From: Papaver somniferum
Lineage: Eukaryota; Streptophyta; Magnoliopsida; Ranunculales; Papaveraceae
Direction of reading: 5' to 3'
DNA: 64,000 nt
Assembly: GCF_003573695.1 (NCBI RefSeq)
Contig: NC_039358.1
Span: 193,416,418-193,480,417 of the forward strand
Shown here one piece after another: positions 35,061 to 46,528 of this stretch. Made by a program: the position numbers and the translations under genes. How positions within the stretch are numbered: position 1 is the first letter of the stretch; each line of letters opens with the position of its first letter. The notes beneath the pieces are model-generated. The model had not been told where the DNA came from and ran no database searches. It saw nothing but the letters and a program-made list of their open reading frames with translations.

Positions 35061-35085
35061 CTCAACAACATCTACGAAGTAACGT
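35061..35085 (-). CDS. Candidate 25-nt microexon h of an unidentified minus-strand gene
   Basis: Acceptor TTCCATAACAG and donor GAG|GTATGC bound 25 nt reading RYFVDVVE after one base that completes the previous codon. It ends in phase 0 and joins exon g in frame. Microexons are easy to find by chance, so support comes mainly from the joint reading with g. Confidence 0.35.
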
Positions 35086-35906
35086 CTGTTATGGAACTCC
35101 CCTGTCCATATTGTATTGGTATTATCTGTTTGTTAGTCTTGGCCGTACTGCTGTCCATAATGCTAATCTAGTTAAGACATTCTCATACTGATCTGGTTTA
35201 ATTAGTGAGAAAAACCAAATAACAGTCTTATCATTAGGAAGATAGAAGTTAAAACAGTATAAAAACTGATACAACCTAAACAACCAAAGACACAATATTA
35301 GGCGAAGATAAGCCATACCCTGATTCAGTTATTCAAATATCTGTTGTTGCTATTTCCAAGGGAAGGAGTATTTTACAGAGATGAATTCATCAGTGTCCTC
35401 TTTGGATTCTGTAATACGACCTGTTCTAGGTATTTTCAATAATTACTATGATTTCTACGTATGAGTGATATCGTGTTTTAGTAGTTTTACATCTCGGTAT
35501 GTAGCTAATTAATCACTGGATTACGGGGGGGCCTCTTGGTATCTACTGTTAAAAACAGATGCAGCTAACACATCTGCAACCTAGATTATTTTCTATATGT
35601 CAAGAGAGATAATTTGGACTATAAATATCGATGGTAAGAAGAACAACTGACCACAGTGTCATTATCTTGTTCTGTATAGTCTCTCTTAATGGAAGTATAG
35701 GAGCTTTTTCAATTCATTCGGAAAAGAGCAAGTCGAGCATTACTTTCTATTGAATAGGTCTTGCACATGAAATATCTCTATGGTACTAAAATAATAACGT
35801 GCTCTTCTATAGATTATGTATTGAATCACTGCAGAGAAGTTACAAAGAGAACTCACCTCAACATTTCTCTATTAGCAAGGAAATGATTTGATTGATATTG
35901 ACTTAC

Positions 35907-35991
35907 ACTTGTGTCATTTGCAATTAATGCAAACCGCCTCCTTTCAGTTTTGAAACGCAAAAAAGGTGCAACAAGGCCAAATACTTCTTGA
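35907..35991 (-). CDS. Candidate exon d of an unidentified minus-strand gene
   Basis: Acceptor CTCCACAG and donor AGT|GTAAGT bound 85 nt reading QEVFGLVAPFLRFKTERRRF, then ALIANDTS. The charged-hydrophobic pattern and consensus splice sites make it a good exon. Linkage to exon h is not in a matching phase, so at least one exon or a break lies between. Confidence 0.45.
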
Positions 35992-37443
35992 CTGTGGAGG
36001 GAAGAATAATGTAGAGTATCATTAAAGACCCAATCTAGAGTGCTGAGCTTTTAAAAAAAATAAACTTCTTTGATATTCATTAATTCCAGGATTGCTTCAC
36101 CACAAAATAAGGGTCATGGGTACTCGAAACACCTGCAGTTATGAATAAAATTTTAAATTTTAGAACATCATTCACAGATATGTTCAGTGTATATATCATC
36201 ATCAATCTTTTCTGCACACATAATAACATCATTCACGGATATGTAAGAGAGCAATTCTAATAGCAGCTAACTATGAAATTAGGAAAGGCTTATCTACAGA
36301 GACAGGGATAATCAAAAGATAGTTCTTCACCTTTAGAAGCTACTATCTATAATGTTCTTAAAGCCATTTTCGCTTCCAATTGGCTTGCTCAAAAATGCCC
36401 ACAGTTGCGTAATCCTTGAGTTTCTCCATACCCGGAGTTGTATCCACCCAAAATAATCGGGTTTTATCCAGCAATCATTATAGTTCACTGGTTAATGCTA
36501 AACTTACGTCAGTCCATATGGTTCATCCTTGAAATGAACGTTTGTTGGTAAAACTTTATGTTACTGTAAAGCGTTCAAGCATGAAAAAGGCCTCATTGCA
36601 TCCATATGTAAAAAAGAGAGAGAGATGGGTATTCAGAGACTCTTGATCTTAATTTTTCTACAGTTTAACATGGCATCCTTCATCAGAATTTGGATTAAAA
36701 AAAAAACAACTCAATATGTTTTCTTAAAAAAATGCAAGCTCGAGACAGTTATCGAGCTCCACCACCCAACTTTCGCTGGGTGAAGCATGACATTGTGATG
36801 TACAGGATTTCAGTAACAAATCTATGTCTAAATGCACTTGTGTGCAAGGGCGACAAAGTTCAAACAGACAAACACGACAAAGTTTAGTAATGTCTAAGTG
36901 GTATCTTCCCCTTTTCAACACTCATAACATTTCAATATACATGAGGTAGAGCTAGATAAGGATATTCTTTCATGTTACTGGAAATTGGTGACATGTTTCA
37001 ATATATGCCAACAAACACACAGTTATCGATTAAGTTCCTTCCCCCACCAAAAAACCTAGTAAATGAGAAGACACTTATGCATAAAGGGATATCCAAAATA
37101 TATAAGGACATACAGAGTATACCTATCCTGAATGGAAAAAAAAGGAAGCTCCGGAAATGTACCTAATGAAAAACCTTGCATGTTTTTGAAAATCGATCAA
37201 CCCTCGGCGACAGCACACACGGAAGTAATGAAATTGTCTCTTGTCAAAATGTCAAAACCATATATGACGCTTCTTTGGCAAACCTGAAATGGTAAAAACA
37301 CAATTAATTAATTAAAACATCCGAATAGAACTAATGGGGTAGTGGACCCGCCTAGGGGGATCTTTGATAGAAATAAGTCGCATTATATGACCATAAAGAT
37401 TATTTAGGCTGTGCATTTCAGAAAATGAATAAACCAAAACTAC

Positions 37444-37504
37444 TTGGTGTGAACTTATAATCCCGCAGTACATCTAGCATTAGTGATTCCACATATCTCC
37501 CCTT
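37444..37504 (-). CDS. Candidate exon f of an unidentified minus-strand gene
   Basis: After acceptor TATAATTTCAG, 61 nt read KGRYVESLMLDVLRDYKFTP, ending with one spare base at a GTAGTT donor. The next candidate acceptor (37283, TTTCAG|GTTTGC) would continue SLPKKRHIWF and then a stop; in its own phase it reads VCQRSVIYGFDILTRDNF. The gene may therefore be broken here or the true acceptor lies elsewhere. Confidence 0.45.
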
Positions 37505-37878
37505 CTGAAATTATAAAGTACGAATTACTACAGATTGAGTGCAACTTTCTAGATATTCCCAGTTCATTTTAATACAGTTTTTATGCTAGTAATGCATGGA
37601 AAGTACCACACAAAAATTGGATCTAACATAAACTACCACACAGAAACCTTGGTGTTCAAATAAACTATAGTTTGTGGACTAAGAATCTAAGACCAAGTCA
37701 CCAACTAATCTCCATCCCCCATTTATCTAAAGAGCTAATACATAATCAAATGTAACTGAGATGGTAATCAGAGTTCCTTTAAAAAAAAAAAATTAGTAGT
37801 TTTAGAGAGAGAAATGATTATACAGGATACTTTCCTGAGTAACAGCTCCTACAGTGGTCTAGACTTCCTCTCACCGTC

Positions 37879-38133
37879 TTATTTTATCACACCCCTCTCA
37901 TCCGTATGTGTCGGCACTTGTTTCACGCTAGGGTACTTATTTGTCGGCACAGTCACTATGGAAGTTAAAAGAGTGTGACAATATCCTGCTGCTCTAGGAG
38001 CTTCTAATATATTAATACCAAGAGATACGCCCATCCCAACAAAAAATGCGGATATGGTTGAACGGTAAAATTTCTTGGCCCGCTCTTCCATACTACCTTT
38101 TAGCTGACTAACGCTGTCATGCAGCAGGTCTTG
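37879..38133 (-). CDS. Candidate exon i with a hydrophobic segment, unidentified minus-strand gene
   Basis: After an acceptor-like AAATAG the segment reads QDLLHDSVSQLKGSMEERAK, then KFYRSTISAFFVGMGVSLGI, NILEAPRAAG and about 35 more residues to a TAA at 37879-37881. A helix-forming stretch is followed by a probable membrane segment (STISAFFVGMGVSLGINIL). An internal ATG (MEERAKKFY) at 38091 is an alternative start. It is either the 5' part of the gene on this strand or a separate small membrane protein; nothing closer can be said. Confidence 0.35.
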   Translation of the reverse strand, partial: QDLLHDSVSQLKGSMEERAKKFYRSTISAFFVGMGVSLGINILEAPRAAGYCHTLLTSIVTVPTNKYPSVKQVPTHTDERGVIK

Positions 38134-40257
38134 CTATTTGGTAGAATCTGCAAAACATGACAGACAAAACAAATCAGTATGTGCTCATCATAAAAGTCGT
38201 ACAGAGCAGATGTTTCAAACTGGTCTAGTATCAGTAAGAAGTCATAAATGCGACCTCAATTGGCATTTTCTATATCAGTACCATGTAGAGGTTCAGCTAT
38301 AAAAAGCAAGTGAATGTCTTTTAAAAGGTCTGTTCCATGAGTTCCGTTGCAAATCTGTTGAAAAATACCGCATTACAGTTCTCATTACTGGGCCATCATG
38401 ATTCCAAATCTTTCCTAAATGGTTTTAAAACTTCTGGTTGGTGACTTCAGTTGTAGGTGATAGACCTTTCGCTCCTATTAAATTTCTAAGAGTTTCCCCA
38501 TTAAAAATAGATAATTTAGAGCATATATAATGGGATGAGATGAAGATACTTGAACAAAACCCATGAATAAGCAAAAATAAAATTGTCTAGAAAATCCTAA
38601 GTTTCGATAAAATTAAAAGGATTTCATCAGTCTGACTTATCTAACTCTATGTTAATCTTTCCAGTAGCATTTCCACCTCAATCAAACAAATCAATTATTA
38701 ATTCTCCCCCAACGAAACCTTAATAACCGAATCAATCCATCCACCAAAAAACAACAACTACGAAAGCAGGAAATACTCACAATTTTTAGATCCCTAACTG
38801 CTTTACTGATCTTATCCAAGCTAAATGCTCAAAACAGGTTCACATAATACCTCAATTAAAGGCCCTTGCATAATTGAATTGCCGTTTCCAGCTGTTACAA
38901 ACAAAGAAAATTCTTATCCATATTCAGATTCTAACTAAAAATTGAAAAACAAACCAAAAGTTCTCATAAGCAGGTAGCAAAAAATATATAAGTTATAGTT
39001 ACTTCACAGGAATGGAAGAGGGGTTGATTTCAGTTGATCACGGTTGCAGAAGATGGAGGAGGAGTAACATAACTCCAGCAACAGTTGGCTGAGACCGAAA
39101 GGTAAAAGAACCCTAGAATTTGGTAAACCCAGAAAACCCCCAGATAACACTGATTTTTCCTACACCTAATGCCCTAAATTGCAACAATACAAATATTATT
39201 GGAACAACAAAACTAAAAAAAAAAAAGACTTGTCAATTCGTGCCTTCACCAATCTGCTCCAATTTCTCGAAACAATCCACGCTAAGGATACCGAGCAAAA
39301 TTAACCCCGAAAAAACAGTATTCCACTTCTAATTACTTGCTAAGCAACTGTTGAAATCAAGAAAATTTACTATTAAAACAGACTCTGTAGACAGAATCTT
39401 ACCAAGGCCGAAACCCACCTTAGAAAACGAACCTAAGAATCGAACTAACTCTCAGCATCTGGATCGCTATTGCTTCTATCTGCATTCCACTTGTTGCAAA
39501 AATTACTCAGACTCAGTAAACAACTATTCAGATCAAGCAAATTTACTATTAAAAGACGCTGTAGACGGAATCTTACCAAGGCCGAAACCAATGTAAGAAT
39601 CGAACAACTTTCAGCATCCGAGTTGCAATTGCTTCAATCTTCATTTCACTCATCGCAATTAAAAAATTAATAAAAATTAGAGTTGAACCCTGAACACAAT
39701 ACACAAAAAATCAATAATTTTAGGAATGCAAGTAAAATTGAGGATCAAGTGAAAAATCACCATAAAAGAATCATACTGAGTAGACCATATACAGTATCAG
39801 CAACCAATTACAGCAACAGTATGACTGAGACGGAAAGGAAAAAAATCCTAGAATTTGGTAAACCCAGAAAACGCTGATTTTGCCTAAACCTAATACCCTA
39901 AATTGCAACAATATTACAACTAATAATACCCTGATATACATCAAATGATTCCTAAAATCCGAGGTTCTAAGAGGTTAACCAAAATTCATGTTATTTTCAT
40001 CATCAGAACAACTAATCACATCTAGAAAACTAAATTAGTAAATTCATATAAGAAAAAAACACAACAGGTTACCTCTAAATTCAAAGCTAGGGTCTTCATA
40101 AAAATTTCATGTTAATTTGAAATTCAGTAATCAGATACATACAAAAAAGAAGGAACAAACGAACCTCTTAGCATGATGAAAACACTCAGGACAATCTTTT
40201 CTAAGAAGAGCACAATCTTCGATAACAAATCTTTCTCTCTGTCTGGATATTGATCGA
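38134..40257 (-). other. Probable 5' region of the minus-strand gene candidate
   Basis: No long frame is present. The stretch contains partly duplicated segments (separate entry) and ends at a TATA-like motif. It may hold the leader exon and first introns of the gene whose exon candidates lie at 32.1-38.1 kb. Confidence 0.3.
39085..39920. repeat. Local segmental duplications in the 5' region of the minus-strand gene candidate
   Basis: AACCCTAGAATTTGGTAAAC followed by CCAGAAAAC and, further on, CCTAAATTGCAACAATA at 39110-39195 recurs at 39845-39915. Between them, AAATTTACTATTAAAA and GAATCTTACCAAGGCCGAAA occur at about 39365-39415 and 39538-39590. This implies two overlapping duplication events. 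Confidence 0.7.
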
Positions 40258-40267
40258 TTTAATATAA
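40258..40267 (-). promoter_or_regulatory. TATA-like element for minus-strand transcription
   Basis: The reverse complement reads TTATATTAAA and is followed by a CAGAGAGAAAGA purine-rich leader, a plausible core promoter for the minus-strand gene candidate. It is divergent to the tandem array that begins 375 bp to the right. Confidence 0.3.
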
Positions 40268-41228
40268 GCTCCTAATGAATTTTCTCGGTGATGTCAATGT
40301 CTAGGTTTATGGACAAAGAGATCCAAGGACGATGAACATCTGATCAGTTTGTTCTGTCTTTGTTACTACCAATCCATCTGAGCACAATTTTCGATAATAA
40401 GTTTTCAAGATAAGCAACATCATGACTAAATTGTTCAACAGTAAGCTTATCTTTCCTGATCACTTTTGAAATAGAATCAGCTAGAGAGTTTAAATCTCTC
40501 TTGACATGTCACTTTATAGAAATTAAAGGTTTTAAGTAAAAGTTTAATCTCTTGGATGGTTTTTTTATTCTCCCGTCTCACAGCCAGAACTTCTTTATTG
40601 ATTGAGTCGACGACTTTCTCAGCATCTACAACTAGATGAATGCTATGGTTGTGGATGCACTTTTTAGTTCGATCCATGGTCATTATATGTTCTTAAAGTT
40701 CAGAAAGTTGAGAGACAAATCGCGGCTAAGAATCAACCCATTTTTAACGCCTCTATCCAACCATCCAGATTCACGCATCCACTATTATTTTTTTGTCCGT
40801 TATCAATCCCATTATTGTTTCCAGTAATATTCTCCCTCTCCCATTATCCTCTTCAGTTACGAATACAAAAACGATTTTCTTTAAAGTCTCAGTGATAACT
40901 TCAAATGTTACATGCAACAGAATCCGTTTCAAATGTTCCACTACATAAACCCAAGATGAGGTGATCATCTTTCCCAGTTTCAGTCGCATTCTCTCTCAGC
41001 ACTACTAGGTAATGGCCGGTTATTTTTTATTCGATTCTTTGGTGATAGTTTGATTTGCTTTGAGTTTTCATAAGATTATTATTGTTTTGTTGGAGGTTTC
41101 GATTATTGTATTCATAAAATCATTAGAGTTCCAAACATCTCAGGTAATTCAATTGTCTTAGGTAATTCAATTGTATTTTTAAATTTCGATTGTTGTATCC
41201 AATTGATTTTTTTTTCTTTTGGGTTTCT

Positions 41229-41520
41229 GGACAGGTTAGGAAATATGTGATTTAGGTACTAAATCAACATCTCATTACTTATGCATATTAGATTGATCTG
41301 ACATGCATCTTGGGTTATGTCAAGCAGGAAAAAACCTTAGGGTTGTACCCAAACATCCAATTGATTTTTTTTTTTTGGGGTTTCCGGACAGGTTAGGAAA
41401 TCTGTGATTTAGGTACTAAATCAACATCTCATTTCTTATGCATATTAGATTGATCTTCTCTGCATCTTGGGTTATGTCAAGCAGGAAAAAACCTTAAGGT
41501 TGTATCCAAGCAGGAAATAA
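41229..41520 (+). repeat. 157-bp duplication nested in each tandem unit
   Basis: GGACAGGTTAGGAAAT with GTGATTTAGGTACTAAAT and GGGTTATGTCAAGCAGGAAA occurs at 41229 and 41386 in copy 1 and is likewise doubled in copies 2 and 3 (near 44240/44400 and 47200/47360). The duplication therefore predates the triplication. Confidence 0.85.
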
Positions 41521-42753
41521 TGGATGTTTATGTTCGTAAAAACTTAACATCGAATTCCATTGCTTTTGTCGGCCATATTTCCAGCAGCTTGGCTTCTTAG
41601 TTTCTTTGCTCAAAATTAAAGTTAATCCTTTGATATGACTATGGATATTGCCTCACATCTTTATCTCAGATTCTTATTGATTTATAAATCCATATTTTTA
41701 TCCTTGCGTGTTTTCCTTCTTTACAGCGGACGGGTTTTCTTATAAACTTGATTTTATTTATTTTCTCATATTAGGTAGACAACTCAAAGTAATATGCATC
41801 AGCTGTGATAATTGTATACTATATAGATTTATAATCTTCTGCAGTTCGAAATATTATGCTCTGAGTATATAGTTTTTGTCTTTTTCATTTCAGTTAGGCC
41901 TGTTGTAAAATATTATGCTTGTACCTAGAGGCACTACAATATGAATTGGATCTGATTGGTGTGGTCTCACATATATTAAGAATGTTTTTCACCTTCAAAC
42001 TTCTTTATCTCAGTGGGGTTACCAGAAAATCTCTCTGTAACATCTGTGTATTAGATACGTTGAGGGTTCTAGCTATGAAGTTTTTAGAGCATGAAGAGCT
42101 GGGAAATTACAACTTCGAGAATAAATTCTTAAAGCTTGTGTGATCGTTCATAACCCCCATCTTTATCTCTACTGGCAAATGTAAGCTAATTATCAGTTTC
42201 CCTAGGCAAGTTTTGGAATCATACCGAGAACAATTGTACAGAATAGGTAAGGAGTATTTTCGTTAAGTGTATGTTATGTATCACTACATGTTTATTATAG
42301 GTCTATTCTGTTATTTCTATTGTATTACATCAATTATCTGATGCTATAAGACTACTAAACCAGAAAAGCTTCAGTCAAACAATTTTAGAGATGATCCAAC
42401 CCAACCTTATAAAGTTGTGGTTTTCGTCATGTTTACATGAAGTGGCCAAGTAGAGTCTTTTGGTGAAGACAACTTTGGAAAATATTGGATATGCTGTAAA
42501 AATTAAATATTTGTTCATCCTTGATTTGGTGTTAATGCAGTTGTATGTTTTCAACTCTTTGATGGGTAGTAATCGAAAGTTTAACATTTAGAATTAGTAT
42601 TGTGTAGATATTTAATGTATCTTTAACTAATGACAAGACTCTAATGAGTTCTAATTTTTCTTGTACATCGGTATTGAAATTGGTCGATATTGCTGTTACT
42701 TTCGATTGGAATTAAGCTTGAATTTTTTACTGTTGGTTTTGCATTCGCTGCAG

Positions 42754-42870
42754 TCACCAATCAAGAACTACAGTCCAGTGAGTTGTTATTAAAGTTGATG
42801 AGTAATTCTATTTTGTCCCTCATGGACCCTGAAAAAGCAAAATATATTGTTCTTATAGAAGCCACTAATG
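42754..42870 (+). pseudogene. Exon-like segment 1, tandem unit 1 (unknown gene)
   Basis: 117 nt after acceptor TCGCTGCAG, reading TNQELQSSELLLKLMSNSIL, then SLMDPEKAKYIVLIEATN. In this copy the donor GATG|GTATGTG of copy 2 is changed to AATGGCATATG, so splicing is probably lost. The family is not recognised. Confidence 0.5.
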
Positions 42871-43051
42871 GCATATGAATTTAACGAGTAGTTTAATGAG
42901 AAAAAACTACGTCCCGCCCTCCTTTCTTTGTTGAGTATCTACGACCACAGGTGGTGTAAACATTTCTATTAATTTATGACAATTTTGTTTATTTTATTTG
43001 ATGTATTTCTTCACACAGGATTATGAGTTTGGGGTGAGATTGTGAAGGCAG

Positions 43052-43130
43052 GTATTAAGTTTTCTATATTTGAGCAATTGTGTAATAGATGGATCAAACA
43101 TCTCTTTTCAGACTGTCTAGCTCCTGAGAT
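43052..43130 (+). pseudogene. Exon-like segment 2, tandem unit 1 (unknown gene)
   Basis: 79 nt between AAGGCAG and GTGAGT, in phase with segment 1, reading IKFSIFEQLCNRWIKHLFSD, then CLAPE. If read through, a TGA follows at once, then VRNIIDSVKFALVGTVPKAM, EEFHF. The TGA is present in all three units. Confidence 0.45.
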
Positions 43131-43459
43131 GTGAGTTCGGAATATTATCGATAGTGTAAAATTTGCTTTAGTTGGTACGGTTCCAAAAGCCATGGAAGAA
43201 TTCCACTTCACGTAAGATTACGTTCAACCATTCTTGAGCGCTTCCAAATTTGTTATTCTGACATGCTGGTAAGAATTAAAACAAAATTCCTTTCTAACTC
43301 CTCCATTATTTTCGTTAATCAATTGATGGAGATGTTCAACTATATAAACCTCAAGATTACTCGATTGCTGCTCTGTGAGTTTGACTATGTACGATTTTTT
43401 ACATTTGATATTTCTTTAATTTGTATTTGATTTAGTTGTTCTTAACGATTTTTTTCTAG

Positions 43460-43521
43460 AATTTTTGTTGGTTAAGGACATAGTGAGAAAAGAGGTAACT
43501 GGTGTTATTGTTAAGTCATAA
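43460..43521 (+). pseudogene. Exon-like terminal segment, tandem unit 1 (unknown gene)
   Basis: After acceptor TTTTTTTCTAG the frame reads FLLVKDIVRKEVTGVIVKS and stops at TAA. It looks like the last coding exon of the duplicated gene fragment. Confidence 0.4.
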
Positions 43522-45760
43522 ATTAAAAGGCAAGGTCATTCCAAAAGCCCCATGTTTTCACCTGGGAACTGAAGTGCATAGTGTTCAGTATGAATGAATT
43601 GCTCAAATTTCTATGAAATGCACGCATCATTACAAAAACAAATGGTTTTTGTAAAATCCTATGGTTGTGGATGCATTTTTTAGTTCGATCCATGGTCACT
43701 ATTTGCTTTTAATGTTCAGAAAGCTGAGAGACAAATCGCGGCTAAGAATCAACCCATGTTTAACGCCTCTATCCAACCATCCAGATTCACGCATCCATTA
43801 TTATCTCTCTATCTGTTATTAATCTCATTATTGTTTCCAGTAATATTATCCCTCTCCCATTATCCTCTTCAGTTACGAATACAAAAACGATTTTCTTTAA
43901 AGTCCCAGTGATAACTTCAAATGTTACATGCAACAGAATTTGTTTCAAAAGTTCCACTACATAAACCCTAGATGAGGTGATCATCTTTCCCAGTTTCAGT
44001 CGCATTCTCTCTCAGCACTAGGTAATGGCCGGTTATTTTTTATTCGATTCTTTGGTGATAGTTTGATTTGCTTTGAGTTTGAATAAGATTATTATTGTTC
44101 TATTGTAGGTTTCGATTGTTGTATTCATAAAATCATTAGAGTTCCAAACATCTCAGGTAATTCAATTGTCTTAGGTAATTCAATTGTATTTTTAAATTTT
44201 GATTGTTGTATCCAACTGATTTTTTTTTTTTGGGTTTTTGGACAGGTTGGGAAATCTGTGATTTAGGTACTAAATCAACATCTCATTTCTTATGCATATT
44301 AGATTGATCTTCCCTGCATCTTGGGTTATGTCAAGCAGGAAAAAACCTTAGGGATGTACCCCAAGCATCCAATTGAGTTTTTTTTTTGGGGGTTTTCTGT
44401 ACAGGTTAGGAAATCTGTGATTTAGGTACTAAATCAACATCTCATTTCTTATGCATATTAGATTGATATGCCCTGCATCTTGGGTTATGTCAAGCAGGAA
44501 AAAACCTAAGGGTTGTACCCAAGCAGGAAATAATGGATGTTTTATGTTCGTAAAAACTTAACATTGAATTTCATTGCTTTTGTCGGCCATATTTCCAGCA
44601 GCTTGGCTTCTTAGTTTCTTTGCTCAAAATTAAAGTCAATCCTTTGATCTGACTTCAGGTATTGCCTCACATCTTTATCTCAGATTCTTATTGATTTGTA
44701 AATCCATATTTTTATCCTTGCGTGTTTCCCTTCTTTATAGCGGACGTGTTTTCTTATAAACTTGATTTTATTAATTTTCTCAGATTAGGTAGACAGCTCA
44801 AAGTAATATGCATCAGCTGTGATAATTGTATACTATATAGATTTATAATCTTCTGCAGTTCGAAATATTATGCTCAGAGTATAGTTTTTGTCTTTTTCAT
44901 TTCAGTTAGGCCTGTTGTAAAATATTATGTTTGTACCTACAGGCACTACAATATGAATTGGATCTGATTGGTGTGGTCTCACATATATTAAGAATGTTTT
45001 TTCACCTTCAAACTTTTATTATCTCTGTGGGATTACCAGAAAATCTCCCTGTAACATCTTTGTATTAGATACGTTGAGGGTTCTAGCTATGAAGTTTTTA
45101 GAGCATGAAGAGCTGGGAAATTACAACTTCCAGAATAAATTCTTAAAGCTTATGTGATTGTTCATAACCCTCATCTTTATCTCTATTGGCAAATGTAATC
45201 TAATTATCAGTTTCCCTAAGCAAGTTTTGGAATCATGCGGAGAACAATTGTACCGAATAGGTAAGGAATATTTTCGTTAAGTGCATGTTATGTATCACTA
45301 CATGTTCATTACATGTCTATTCTGTTATTTCTATCGTATTACATCAATTCTCTGATGTTATAAAACCACTAAACCAGAAAAGCTTTAGTCAAACAATTTT
45401 AGAGACGACCCAACCCAACCTTATAAAGTTGTGGTTTTCGTCATGTTTACATGAAGTGTCCAGGTAGAGTCTTTTGGTGAAGACAACTTAGGACACATTG
45501 GATATTCTGTAAAAATTAAATATTTGTTCATCCTTGATTTGGTGTTAATGCAGTTGTATGTTTTCAACTCTTTGATGGGTAGTAAGTTTAACATTTAGAA
45601 TTAGTATTGTGTAGATATTTAATGTATCTTTAACTAATAACAAGACTCTAATGAGTTCTAATTTTTCATGTACATCGGTATTGAAATTGGTCGATATCGC
45701 TGCTACTTTCGATAGGAATTATGCTTGAATTTTTTACTGTTGGTTTTGCGTTCGCTGCAG

Positions 45761-45877
45761 TCACCAATCAAGAACTACAGTTCAGTGAGTTGCTATTAAA
45801 GTTGATGAGTAATTCTGTTTTGTCCCTCATGGACCCTGAAAAAGCAAAATATATTGTTCCTATAGAAGCCATTGATG
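45761..45877 (+). pseudogene. Exon-like segment 1, tandem unit 2 (unknown gene)
   Basis: 117 nt with the best-preserved splice sites of the three copies: acceptor TCGCTGCAG and donor GATG|GTATGTG. It reads TNQELQFSELLLKLMSNSVL, then SLMDPEKAKYIVPIEAID. Confidence 0.5.
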
Positions 45878-46058
45878 GTATGTGAATTTAACGAGTAGTT
45901 CAATGAGAAAAAACTACGTCCCACCCTCCTTCCTTTGTTGAGTATCTACGACTACAGATGGTGTAAACATTTCTATTAACTTATGACAATTTTGTTTATT
46001 TTATTTGATGTATTTCTTCACACAGGATTATGAGTTTGGTGCGAGATTTTGAAGGCAG

Positions 46059-46137
46059 GTATTAAGTTTTCCATATTTAAACAATTGTGTAATAGATGGA
46101 TCAAACGTCTCTTCTCAGACTGTCTAGCTCCTGAGAC
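46059..46137 (+). pseudogene. Exon-like segment 2, tandem unit 2 (unknown gene)
   Basis: 79 nt, reading IKFSIFKQLCNRWIKRLFSD, then CLAPE, bounded by AAGGCAG and GTGAGT, in phase with the preceding segment. The length is identical in all units. Confidence 0.45.
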
Positions 46138-46466
46138 GTGAGTTCAGGATATTATCGATAGTGTAAAATTTGCTTTAGTTGGTATGGTTTCAAAAGCCAT
46201 GGAAGAATTCCACTTCAGGTAAGATAACGTCCAGCCATTCTTGAGCGCTTCCAAATTTGTTATTCTGACATGCCGGTAAGAATTAAAACAAAATTCCTTT
46301 CTAACTCCTCTATTATTTTCGCTAATCAATTATTGGAGATGTTAAACTATATAAACCTCAAGATTACTCGATTGTTGCTCTGTAAGTTTGACTATGTACG
46401 TTTATTTACATTTAATATTTCTTTAATTTTTATTTGATTTAGTTGTTCTTAACGATTTTTTTCTAG

Positions 46467-46528
46467 AATTTTTGTTGGTTAAGGACATAGTGAGAAAAGA
46501 GGTAACTGGTGTTATTGTTAAGTCATAA
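46467..46528 (+). pseudogene. Exon-like terminal segment, tandem unit 2 (unknown gene)
   Basis: The same 62-nt end segment (FLLVKDIVRKEVTGVIVKS, stop) after TTTCTAG. Confidence 0.4.

Noticed and set aside
43011..43211. Minus-strand frames in the tandem array (for example with GTVPTKANFTLSIIF), recurring at 46144 and 48989
   Set aside because: Repeated only because the unit is triplicated; the + strand reading has splice-site context and constant exon phase, the minus strand does not.
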